From Fimbriimonadaceae bacterium (GTDB lineage: Bacteria > Armatimonadota > Fimbriimonadia > Fimbriimonadales > Fimbriimonadaceae), in assembly GCA_025451715.1 (NCBI GenBank), contig JANWJY010000138.1, forward strand, positions 1 through 6,977: a stretch of 6,977 nt of DNA, given 5' to 3'. Of this stretch, positions 1 to 6,513 are shown one piece after another. Positions within the stretch are counted from its first letter, which is position 1; the number at the start of each line of letters is the position of its first letter. The position numbers were made by a program, and so were the translations under genes. The notes beneath the pieces were generated by a model that was given only the letters and a program-made list of their open reading frames with translations, did not search any database and was not told the DNA's origin.

Positions 1-240
1 AAGCTCCTGCTCGTCCACGGCGACATCGACAACAACGTGCACCCTGGACACACGACGCGGCTGGTTGACGCGCTGATCAAGGCGAACAAGAGGTTCGACT
101 TCATGGTCATGCCGGGCCAGCGGCACGGGTTCGGCCCGCTGAGCGGGTACTTCACCCAGATGGTGAAGGAGTACGTCGCAACGCACCTGCTCGGCGACGC
201 CTACTCGCGGTCTGCGGACATGAACAACAAGGGCGGGTAG
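1..240 (+). CDS. S9-family (DPP IV-like) serine peptidase, C-terminal fragment
   Basis: This is the 3' end of a gene that begins outside the window. It is open in frame 1 from the first base and ends at TAG 238-240, giving 79 residues. The fragment matches the end of the alpha/beta-hydrolase domain of prolyl-oligopeptidase family S9, closest in style to dipeptidyl peptidase IV. The motif HGDIDNNVHP (residues 6-15) carries the expected catalytic Asp at residue 10, and PGQRHGF (38-44) carries the catalytic His at residue 42. The nucleophile Ser (GxSxGG) would lie upstream and is not visible. Such enzymes release dipeptides or short peptides and are usually exported, but no signal peptide can be seen here. 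After the His there is a short helical tail (FTQMVKEYVATHLL), then a polar end without a membrane segment. A GTG at 37 is an internal Val codon, not a start. The gene faces the efflux operon tail to tail and shows no functional link to it. Confidence 0.9.
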   Translation, partial: KLLLVHGDIDNNVHPGHTTRLVDALIKANKRFDFMVMPGQRHGFGPLSGYFTQMVKEYVATHLLGDAYSRSADMNNKGG

Positions 241-244
241 TCCG

Positions 245-1579
245 CTAGACCGTTCCGACCGCGCGGCGAAGCGCCGCGCGGGCGATCTGGAGGTCCGCCT
301 GTGCGGCGGCGTAGTTTCGCTCTGCGGAGAAGAGCGCGTCTTGCGCGTCGGTGAGCTCGGTAAACGAGCCGATCCCGCCTGAATAGCGGCCGGTCGAGAT
401 GCGCACGAGTTCACGTGCGTTCGCGATCTGGACCTCGGCGGTCCTCAGCCTCTGTTCGGCGGCCTCGGCATCGACGCTTGCCTGCACGACTTCGGCGACG
501 ACGGTCTGAAGGAGCGAGTCGAGGGTCGACCTCGCTGTGAGCAGGTTTGCGCGGGCCTCTCGCACCCTCGCCGCGCCCGCGCCACTGTCGTAAAGCGGCC
601 AATTGACAGTGATGCCGAAGCTGCCGGTCTGGTTGAGGAGCGGGTCTTCGGCGCCGCGCGACGAAAAGGTGGTGAAGAGGTTGACGGTCGGCGAGTTGGT
701 CTGTCGCGCAAACGAGATCGCATGGCCCGAGGCGGCGATCGATGACTTCGCCTCTTGTACGTCGGGCCTTGATTCGAGCGCTGTCGCGACGAGCCCCTCG
801 ATGTCGCCGGCTCCAATGGCTTCGGTCGACTCGGCCAGCGTGATCGGCGTGCGCGGGTCGACTCCAAGATCGAGTGCTAGGGCGAACTTCGCGGAAACTG
901 CCGCTGCCCGCGCGTTCGTGAGAGCGATCGTCGCTTCGGCGACAGAGTTCTTCGCGCGGACGAAGTCGGCGGGGGCGCCAAGGCCGGAATCGAGCCGAGC
1001 CTGTGCGAGAGCGAGCTGGGAGTTCCTGTTCGCGAGGTTGGACGTCGAGACCTCTTCGAGCTTGCGGGCACGGGCCAATCCGTAGAACGAGGAACGTACT
1101 GCGAGCGCGAGGTCGTTCATGGTCTGCCGATAACCGTGCTCGGCGACGTGCGCGAGCGAGCGCTGCTGCCGAGCGAACGCACGTGCACGACCAAAGTCGA
1201 ACAGGAGTTGTGTGATCGTCGCTGCACCGTTGGAGCGGAAGCCTAGCCCGCCTCCCGGCGTGACGTCGTCGCCCTTGAGCACGGTCGCCTCGGTGCCGGT
1301 GTAGTTGAGGTTCAGTCGTGGGAGGAATCCCGCCTCGGCCTGTTGCGCTCGTGCTCGCGCGGCGTCGCGTCGCCCCTGCTCGGCGAGCATGACTGGGTTG
1401 TTCGACATTGCGACCTTTACGGCCTCTTCGGCTGTGAGCGGCTCTGTGCCGATCGTGCTGGGTACGGTCGGGAGTGAGAACCCTTGGAAAACCGGGACGT
1501 CCTGCGTGTTGGGGCGGATCGGCGGGGTCTGCGCGTTTGCGGTCCCAGCGACCAGGAGCACGGACAGGCAGAACCTCAC
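245..1579 (-). CDS. TolC-family outer-membrane efflux channel (OEP)
   Basis: Outer-membrane factor of a tripartite pump, 444 residues, a usual length for the family. It is predicted to form a trimeric beta-barrel with a periplasmic alpha-tunnel. The chosen start is GTG 1579-1577, overlapping the TGA of the RND gene by 4 bases, with GAGG (1590-1587) 7 bases upstream. The frame stays open further upstream, but that part lies inside the RND gene. The start gives a short signal peptide: basic R2, hydrophobic core LSVLLVAG, and a likely cut after ANA at residue 16. A Pro-rich linker (about 17-45) follows. Two homologous OEP halves are visible with an exact 203-residue offset: LLFDFG (125-130) pairs with PLYDSG (328-333), and ARLDSGLGAPADF (194-206) pairs with GRYSGGIGSFTEL (397-409). 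Long Ala/Gln-rich helices fill the rest. No lipobox Cys follows the signal, so it is not a lipoprotein OMF of the OprM type. Substrate cannot be inferred. Confidence 0.95.
   Translation of the reverse strand: MRFCLSVLLVAGTANAQTPPIRPNTQDVPVFQGFSLPTVPSTIGTEPLTAEEAVKVAMSNNPVMLAEQGRRDAARARAQQAEAGFLPRLNLNYTGTEATVLKGDDVTPGGGLGFRSNGAATITQLLFDFGRARAFARQQRSLAHVAEHGYRQTMNDLALAVRSSFYGLARARKLEEVSTSNLANRNSQLALAQARLDSGLGAPADFVRAKNSVAEATIALTNARAAAVSAKFALALDLGVDPRTPITLAESTEAIGAGDIEGLVATALESRPDVQEAKSSIAASGHAISFARQTNSPTVNLFTTFSSRGAEDPLLNQTGSFGITVNWPLYDSGAGAARVREARANLLTARSTLDSLLQTVVAEVVQASVDAEAAEQRLRTAEVQIANARELVRISTGRYSGGIGSFTELTDAQDALFSAERNYAAAQADLQIARAALRRAVGTV
259..281. terminator. Perfect GC hairpin at the convergent gene ends (possible terminator)
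   Basis: Arms CCGCGCGGCG (259-268) and CGCCGCGCGG (272-281) pair perfectly over 10 bp around a 3-base loop (AAG). It lies 18 bases past the stop of the peptidase gene and inside the last codons (encoding Arg/Ala residues) of the TolC-family gene, ending 11 bases before that stop codon. No T-run follows on either strand, so it is not a classical intrinsic terminator. It may slow polymerase or protect 3' ends from both directions, or may simply result from GC-rich Arg/Ala codons. Confidence 0.35.
1576..1579 (-). other. GTGA stop/start overlap, RND to TolC
   Basis: The RND stop TGA (1578-1576) and the channel-gene start GTG (1579-1577) share bases. With the nearby GAGG this suggests reinitiation by terminating ribosomes, coupling synthesis of the two proteins. 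The overlap is seen directly; coupling is inferred. Confidence 0.85.
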
Positions 1580-4500
1580 TTCGCGACCTCTTTCGCTGCC
1601 GGCTCCTCGTGCCTCTTGCCGTTCGGCTCGGTCTCGACGTCGCCGCTCGACCAGTCGAGCGGCTTGGTGCGTGCTCGGATCTTTTGCTCGAAGTCGTCGA
1701 AGATCGTGTAGACGGTCGGCACGACAATCAAGGTAAGGAGCGTCGATGTCATGAGGCCGCCGATGACAGCCGTCGCAAGCGGGACGTACAGCTCCGAGCC
1801 GCTGCCGAGGCCGATGGCGAGCGGCGCCATGCCGAGGATCGCGGCGCATGTGGTCATCAGGATAGGTCGGAGCCTTGTCGGGCCCGCGGTCAGGATCGCC
1901 TCGTTGCGCTCCATTCCTTTTCGCCGCAAGAGGTTCGTGTAGTCGACGAGCAAAATTCCGTTCTTGACGACGATTCCAATGAGCATGAGCAGACCGATGA
2001 ATGCCGTCATCCCAAAGTCGCGCCCCGTGATGAACAGAGCGAGCACGAGACCGATTGCGCACAGTGGGACCGAAGTCAGCACGACGAGCGGGTAGATGAA
2101 CGACTCGAACTGCGACGCGAGCAGCATATAGATCAGCATGATCGCGAGCGCGACCGCGAGCCCGAGGTTGGCGAACTCCTCCTGCCCTTGAAGAACGCGG
2201 TAGCTGAGCGTCCAGTACGTGCTGGGGGGGAAGTCGATCTTCGCGAGCGCGGCTTCGACGTCTGCCTGGATCTCGTTCTCCGAGCGGTCTTGGATGTTGC
2301 CGCCGACGTTGATGTAGCGCTGTCGGTTCTGGCGCTGGATCTGGTTCGGGCCGATGTCGTAGCGCGCCTTTGCGACCTGTCCTAGCGTGATGACTGGGCC
2401 GGTGCGTCCGTCGGTGAGGGGAAGTTTTTCGAGGTCGTTGATCGATTTGCGCAGGGACTTGGGCACCTGCACGTAGATCGGATACTGGAAGCCGTCCTCT
2501 TGGTAGTAGGTCGAGAGCTGGCCGCTCGTGGTCGCGGCGATCACGCGCCCGACGTCGGCGAACGATAGCCCGAGCGACTGCGCCTTCTCGCGGTCGACTT
2601 CCCACTTGATCTCGGGGAGCGCGTCCTCGACGCCGAGGTTGACGTTCTCGAGTCCAGGGACGTCTGACATCGCCTGTTGGACGAGCCTCGACGCCGCGGT
2701 GAGTTCGTTCAGGTCGGTGCCGTACACGTCGATAGAGAAGTTCGTGTTGCCTCCCATCATTCGGGAGATCATGTCGAGTGTGGAGACCTGCGCCTGCGCA
2801 CCGGGCAGCCCAGCCAGCTTCTGTTGGAGACGCTTGACGACTTCGTCTGTCGGCGCTTTGCGATCGGTCCTGAGCATGACCGTCACAGACCCTTCGTTGG
2901 ATCCGCCCCCTCTAAAGCCGCCGCCACCTGCATTGGCGAAGATCGTGTGGACGTCGGGGTCGGCTAGGAGCACGGCTTCGACGCCCTTGAGGGATTCGTT
3001 GCTCGTCTCGACGGGTGTGCCGATCGGCAGCCGGAGCCTCACGTTGAGGTTTCCGCTGTCGGTCTCGGGAAACTGTTGCTTGCCGAGATACGGCCAGAGC
3101 ACGAGTGCGGCAACGACGCACGCGACGCCGATCCCGACCACCCAGCCGCGGTGCTTGATCGACCACATGAGCCCGCGCCTGTACGAGGCGTCGAGCTTGC
3201 GCTGCATCGCCCCGACCTTGTCGAACGCGTGGAGCATTGGGGACTGCTTCTTTCTGACCTCGGGGTGTGCCTCCTCGACCACGTCCTTGCGACTCACCCA
3301 CCGCGCGGCGAGCATGGGCACGATGGTGGTCGCATCTAGCAGCGACACCGCGAGCGAGAACACGACCACGAGCGCGAACTGTGTGAAGATCTGGCCGGGC
3401 CGGCCCTGGATCAGGAAGAGCGGGAGGAACACGATCATGACCGTAAAGGTCGAGGCCATAACGGCTGACAAGATCTCTTGTGTGCCGTTGACTGCGGCTT
3501 GGGCCGGGCCGGAGCGCTCGCGTTCGATGTGGCGGTAGATGTTCTCGATCACGACGATCGCGTCGTCGACGATGAGGCCGGTCGCGAGAGCAAGGCCGCT
3601 GAGGGAGATCGTGTTGAGCGTAAAGCCGGCGAAGTAGAGGAGCGCAAAGGTCGAGATGATCGAGATCGGGATCGAGAGCGCGACGACGAACGTGCTCTTG
3701 AGGTTGCGCAGGAAGAACGTGATCAGCAGGATGGCGAGCACAGCGCCGATGACGGCCGTGTCCTTGAGATCGTTGATCGAGTCCTCGATGAAGCCGGACT
3801 GGTCGTAAGTGATTGCGAACTTGATGTCTGGATTGCGCACGGCGACGTCGCGGATGACCTCTTGCACGTTCTTTGAGGTTTCGACCGTGTTCGCGTCGCT
3901 CTGCTTGGTGATCGAGAGCCCGACGGCCGGTTGCCCGTCCAATCGGGAGTAAGACTGGACGTCTTGGCTCGCGTCGCGCACGTTTGCGACCTGGTCGAGC
4001 GTGATCTGCCGCCCTTCGACGACGCCGACAGGAACCTTGCGGAGCTCGTCGACGCTCTTGAAGTAACCGACGCTACGGAGGTTGTACTGGGTCTTGCCCT
4101 CCGTCACGATGCCCGCAGGAAGCGTGACGTTCTCTTCCGAGATCCGCCGAGAGACGTCGGCGAGCGCGAGGTTGTGCGCGCGCAGCTTTTCGGGGTCGAC
4201 GTCGACCATGATCGCGCGGTCTTGGCCGCCGTTCACGCCTACCGAGGCGACGCCGCCGGCCGATTCGATCTGGGGCACGATCTCGTTGATCAGCCGCGTG
4301 CGGACTTTGATCACGTCGCCGTCTGCGGGCGCGACGCCGTAGTTGAGGATCGGCATCGACGAAGGATCGAACTTGAAGATCGAGGGCGCTGAAATGTTCG
4401 GGTCGCGCGGGAAGCGTCCTTTGGCGCGCTCGACGAGCTGCGCGATGTCGATCGCGGCCTGGTCGACGTCGACGCCGTACTTGAACTGCACGCGCACGGA

Positions 4501-4767
4501 AGCGGAGCCGAACGACGCGCTCGACGAGACCATGTCGAGCCCCTTGACGGTGCTGACGGCCTGCTCGATCGGCCTGGCAATTTGCGTCTCCATCTCCTCA
4601 GGCGAAGTGTTCGGCCAGTTGACGCTGACGTTGACGGTCGGGACGTCGATGCGGGGAAGAAGATCGACGGGGAGCCGCAGAAGACAGATGTAACCGAGGA
4701 CTACCAGCGCGAGAATGCGCATGGACACCGCGACGGGGCGCGTGACGGAGAACTTGCCGACGTTCAT
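1576..4767 (-). CDS. RND (HAE1-type) efflux permease, AcrB/MdtB-like
   Basis: Inner-membrane proton/substrate antiporter of the hydrophobe/amphiphile RND family, 1063 residues, full length. It starts at ATG 4767-4765, overlapping the adaptor stop by 4 bases. The Shine-Dalgarno is weak (GAAAGG about 11 bases upstream), which fits coupling to the gene before it. Topology follows the family: TM1 at about 13-31, periplasmic loop 32-334, TM2-6 at about 335-485, TM7 at 541-559, second large loop 560-865, TM8-12 at about 866-1017. The proton relay is intact: D401-D402 in GLIVDDAIVVIEN (TM4), K935 in VVKNGILLVDY (TM10), and R965/T972 in RLRPILMTT (TM11). Methionine pairs of the heavy-metal subfamily are not evident, so organic substrates such as drugs, detergents or lipophilic metabolites are likelier; the exact substrate is unknown. 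A glycine-rich loop at 614-626 aligns with the AcrB switch loop. A charged cytoplasmic tail of about 33 residues ends the protein. There is one RND gene, so a homotrimer is expected. Confidence 0.97.
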   Translation of the reverse strand: MNVGKFSVTRPVAVSMRILALVVLGYICLLRLPVDLLPRIDVPTVNVSVNWPNTSPEEMETQIARPIEQAVSTVKGLDMVSSSASFGSASVRVQFKYGVDVDQAAIDIAQLVERAKGRFPRDPNISAPSIFKFDPSSMPILNYGVAPADGDVIKVRTRLINEIVPQIESAGGVASVGVNGGQDRAIMVDVDPEKLRAHNLALADVSRRISEENVTLPAGIVTEGKTQYNLRSVGYFKSVDELRKVPVGVVEGRQITLDQVANVRDASQDVQSYSRLDGQPAVGLSITKQSDANTVETSKNVQEVIRDVAVRNPDIKFAITYDQSGFIEDSINDLKDTAVIGAVLAILLITFFLRNLKSTFVVALSIPISIISTFALLYFAGFTLNTISLSGLALATGLIVDDAIVVIENIYRHIERERSGPAQAAVNGTQEILSAVMASTFTVMIVFLPLFLIQGRPGQIFTQFALVVVFSLAVSLLDATTIVPMLAARWVSRKDVVEEAHPEVRKKQSPMLHAFDKVGAMQRKLDASYRRGLMWSIKHRGWVVGIGVACVVAALVLWPYLGKQQFPETDSGNLNVRLRLPIGTPVETSNESLKGVEAVLLADPDVHTIFANAGGGGFRGGGSNEGSVTVMLRTDRKAPTDEVVKRLQQKLAGLPGAQAQVSTLDMISRMMGGNTNFSIDVYGTDLNELTAASRLVQQAMSDVPGLENVNLGVEDALPEIKWEVDREKAQSLGLSFADVGRVIAATTSGQLSTYYQEDGFQYPIYVQVPKSLRKSINDLEKLPLTDGRTGPVITLGQVAKARYDIGPNQIQRQNRQRYINVGGNIQDRSENEIQADVEAALAKIDFPPSTYWTLSYRVLQGQEEFANLGLAVALAIMLIYMLLASQFESFIYPLVVLTSVPLCAIGLVLALFITGRDFGMTAFIGLLMLIGIVVKNGILLVDYTNLLRRKGMERNEAILTAGPTRLRPILMTTCAAILGMAPLAIGLGSGSELYVPLATAVIGGLMTSTLLTLIVVPTVYTIFDDFEQKIRARTKPLDWSSGDVETEPNGKRHEEPAAKEVAK
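1587..1590 (-). promoter_or_regulatory. Ribosome binding site of the TolC-family gene
   Basis: GAGG on the minus strand, 7 bases before GTG 1579. It lies in the last codons of the RND gene and decides the start in a frame that stays open far upstream. Confidence 0.6.
4764..4767 (-). other. ATGA stop/start overlap, adaptor to RND
   Basis: The adaptor stop TGA (4766-4764) and the RND start ATG (4767-4765) overlap by four bases. No strong Shine-Dalgarno sits at the usual distance, so translation of the pump probably depends on ribosomes finishing the adaptor. Confidence 0.85.
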
Positions 4768-6353
4768 GGGCGTTGTGGCCTTTCACCGCCTTTTTCGCCG
4801 GGAAGTTGCACGACCTGGCCATCGCGCAGTTGCATGAACGAGAGCGTAACGACCTGCTCGCCCGGCTCTATTCCCGACGTGATCTCGACCATTTTGCCGT
4901 CCGTCGCGCCAGTTTCAACCTCTCGGACAGACGCCTTCTTTTCGCCATCAATCACGACAGCGGTCTTGCCTTCCACCGACTCCTTGACGGACTCCTTCGG
5001 GACCGCGACCTTTGCCTCGACCCGCTTCGTCACGATCTTGATCCGACCGAACATCCCCGGCCTCAGCGCGCGATCGGGGTTTTCGAGCCGAACCTGCACG
5101 TCGAACTGTCGGCTCGCGGCGTCGGCGACGAGGTTGACGTGCGTGACCGTGCCCTGGAAAGTGCGGCCCTCGGCGCCGTCGACCGTCAGTTCGACGGTCT
5201 GACCTTGCTTGACGAGCGAAACAGCCTCGATGGGAAGCGAAGACTTGAAGAAGAGCCAATCGAGCGACTGCACTTCCAGCACTGGCTGGCCAGGCGATGC
5301 GAGCGAGCCAGGGTCTGCGTTCCGCGCGGTCACGACGCCGTCAATCGGGGAAGAGAGCACCGTGTTGGAGTGGACGGATCGAGCGAGGTCGAGCTGCGCC
5401 TGTGCAGACTCTACAGCTGCGCGGAGCGCGGAGAGGTTCTCCTCGTACGCGGGGTTCTGCGACTCGTTGGCGTTGGCGACCTTGAGTGCCGACTTCGCCT
5501 GCACCAGTCGAGCATCGGAGGCGGCGATGTCGGACTGCGCCTTTCGCTCAGCCATTGAGAGCTGTAGCTTGGCAACGTCGTGCTGCGAGACGGCGGACGC
5601 TCGGGCCTGTTTCGCCGACGCGAGCTGTGCCTCTGCGACCTTAACGTTGCCAGCTTGTACATCGACGGCGGTTCTGGCGTCGTCGACTTCCTGTGCCGCG
5701 ATAAACCCCTGTCGGTAGAGCTCCTGCGTCCTCTCGAGCTTCGTTTGCGCGTTCTTGAGGCTCGCCTTTTCGCGACCGAGCACGGCTTCGGTGTTGGCGA
5801 CCTGTGAGTCGGCGGCCTTGATCTTCGAATCGGCATCGCTCACCTGGGCCCTGGCGGACTGGACTGAGGACTCGGAGTTCCTCTTGACCTGTTCGAGGTC
5901 GGCCTCGGCGCTCTTGACGCCTGCTGCCTGGTTCTCGATTTGACTACTGATCGAAACCGTATTAGAGCCCTGGCCGAGCTTTGCCTCAGCCAAGCGTGCG
6001 CGTGAGGCGGCGAGGGCGGCCTGCGCCTGCACGACCTGGGCGTCCGATTCAGACGGGTCGATGCGCGCGAGTGCCTGGCCTGCTTTGACCTCGTCGCCTT
6101 CGCGAACCTGGAGGTACTCGATCCTGCCGCTGCTCTTGGGAGACAGCTCGACCCGTTGAGGGGACTCGAGCGACCCGACAGCCTCGATCGTGTCTGCGAT
6201 GGTCGCAGGTCCTGCCAAGGTGACCTCGACCACCGGCGTGCGGCGGCCGCGGGAACTCACCTCTTCCTCTTTGCCGGCGTTCGCCTTGATGCGCCATCCG
6301 ACGAGTGCGCCGATCGCAAGAAGGAAGACAATGAACCAGGCCCAGGGTTTCAT
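4764..6353 (-). CDS. Periplasmic adaptor / membrane fusion protein (HlyD/AcrA family) with extended coiled coil
   Basis: First gene of the operon, 529 residues, clearly longer than AcrA-type adaptors (about 400). It links the RND pump to the TolC channel. Start ATG 6353-6351 is followed at once by a single N-terminal membrane anchor (WAWFIVFLLAIGALVGW, 4-20) with no Cys lipobox, so it is a membrane-anchored rather than lipidated adaptor. Next come the first half of the lipoyl (barrel-sandwich) domain at about 55-100 (SGRIEYLQVREGDEVKAGQ), a very long Ala/Gln/Lys-rich coiled-coil hairpin at about 102-326, the second lipoyl half at about 330-362 (SSPIDGVVTARNADPGSLA), the beta-barrel domain at about 365-442 (ending LRPGMFGRIKI) and a membrane-proximal domain to about 515. 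The hairpin tip is near residue 216 (LYRQGFIAAQEVDDAR). The Shine-Dalgarno is poor (GGGA about 12 bases upstream). The TGA at 4766-4764 overlaps the RND start. Confidence 0.95.
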   Translation of the reverse strand: MKPWAWFIVFLLAIGALVGWRIKANAGKEEEVSSRGRRTPVVEVTLAGPATIADTIEAVGSLESPQRVELSPKSSGRIEYLQVREGDEVKAGQALARIDPSESDAQVVQAQAALAASRARLAEAKLGQGSNTVSISSQIENQAAGVKSAEADLEQVKRNSESSVQSARAQVSDADSKIKAADSQVANTEAVLGREKASLKNAQTKLERTQELYRQGFIAAQEVDDARTAVDVQAGNVKVAEAQLASAKQARASAVSQHDVAKLQLSMAERKAQSDIAASDARLVQAKSALKVANANESQNPAYEENLSALRAAVESAQAQLDLARSVHSNTVLSSPIDGVVTARNADPGSLASPGQPVLEVQSLDWLFFKSSLPIEAVSLVKQGQTVELTVDGAEGRTFQGTVTHVNLVADAASRQFDVQVRLENPDRALRPGMFGRIKIVTKRVEAKVAVPKESVKESVEGKTAVVIDGEKKASVREVETGATDGKMVEITSGIEPGEQVVTLSFMQLRDGQVVQLPGEKGGERPQRP

Positions 6354-6453
6354 AACAGCTACAGTCCCGAGTGCAATAACGGCGCTCAGACGGACTTGTT
6401 CCTAAAGATACTACGCCAGTACCCTTTGGCCTGTCGTTGAACCCGAAATGCCC

Positions 6454-6469
6454 GCACCCTTAGCGGTGC
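6454..6469. repeat. Short inverted repeat GCACC-N6-GGTGC (operator-like)
   Basis: Five-base perfect arms at 6454-6458 and 6465-6469 flank CTTAGC. The dyad fills the would-be -35/-10 spacer, immediately before the candidate -10 at 6470, a position typical of repressor sites. It is short enough to occur by chance. Confidence 0.3.
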
Positions 6470-6475
6470 CATAAT
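6470..6475 (+). promoter_or_regulatory. Candidate -10 hexamer for the sugar-binding gene
   Basis: CATAAT matches the sigma-70 -10 consensus at five of six bases. Transcription would start near 6482, leaving a leader of about 32 bases with a good ribosome site. At the normal 17-base spacing the -35 (6447-6452, AATGCC) does not match consensus. The nearest good -35 (TTGAAC, 6437-6442) is 27 bases away, too far. An activator-dependent promoter is possible. Confidence 0.4.
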
Positions 6476-6502
6476 TGGCCTGTGGCCCTGGATTCGGGGC
6501 CT

Positions 6503-6508
6503 AGGAGA
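6503..6508 (+). promoter_or_regulatory. Ribosome binding site of the sugar-binding gene
   Basis: AGGAGA lies 5 bases before TTG 6514. It is the strongest Shine-Dalgarno in the window and is the main reason for choosing the TTG start. Confidence 0.75.
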
Positions 6509-6513
6509 TAGCC

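Larger units (their letters stand above)
6426..6483 (+). repeat. 9-bp direct repeat TTGGCCTGT (two copies)
   Basis: Identical copies lie at 6426-6434 and 6475-6483, 49 bases start to start, close to a whole number of helical turns. The second copy overlaps the end of the candidate -10 and the expected transcription start. They may be binding sites for one regulator on the same DNA face; this is inferred from position only. Confidence 0.4.
6354..6513. promoter_or_regulatory. Divergent intergenic regulatory region between efflux operon and sugar-binding gene
   Basis: These 160 bases separate the two divergent start codons and must hold the promoter of the efflux operon and, most simply, that of the sugar gene. 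It is less G+C-rich than the flanking genes, with patches such as CCTAAAGATACT (6401-6412) and CATAATT (6470-6476). For the efflux direction I find no convincing -35/-10 pair; TAGTAT (minus strand, 6413-6408) is a weak -10 candidate with no consensus -35. No regulator gene or riboswitch-like fold is apparent. Confidence 0.6.

Noticed and set aside
37..240. Separate small protein starting at GTG 37
   Set aside because: The frame is open to base 1 and the catalytic Asp motif of the peptidase lies upstream of and across that codon, so it is the tail of a larger gene.
411..1727. 438-codon minus-strand open frame overlapping the channel gene
   Set aside because: It is a frame-shifted Arg/Ser-rich shadow of the TolC-family gene and the RND end, with no motifs.
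1474..2385. 303-codon plus-strand open frame spanning the RND/channel junction
   Set aside because: Composition is Arg/Asp/Glu/His-rich low complexity, without domain or start signal; it mirrors the real genes on the minus strand.
1580..2605. Upstream extension of the TolC-family reading frame (342 codons open before the GTG)
   Set aside because: It runs inside the RND gene in another frame, is Arg/Ala-rich with no recognisable domain, and the signal peptide begins exactly at the GTG with a ribosome site before it.
2528..3538. 336-codon plus-strand open frame opposite the RND gene
   Set aside because: It is antisense to a strongly conserved pump gene. Its Ser/Thr/Arg-rich composition is what GC-rich antisense codons give, and no family is recognisable.
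4773..5558. 261-codon plus-strand open frame opposite the adaptor gene
   Set aside because: It is antisense to a clear HlyD/AcrA-family gene, and its Arg/Asp/Leu-rich sequence has no recognisable fold.
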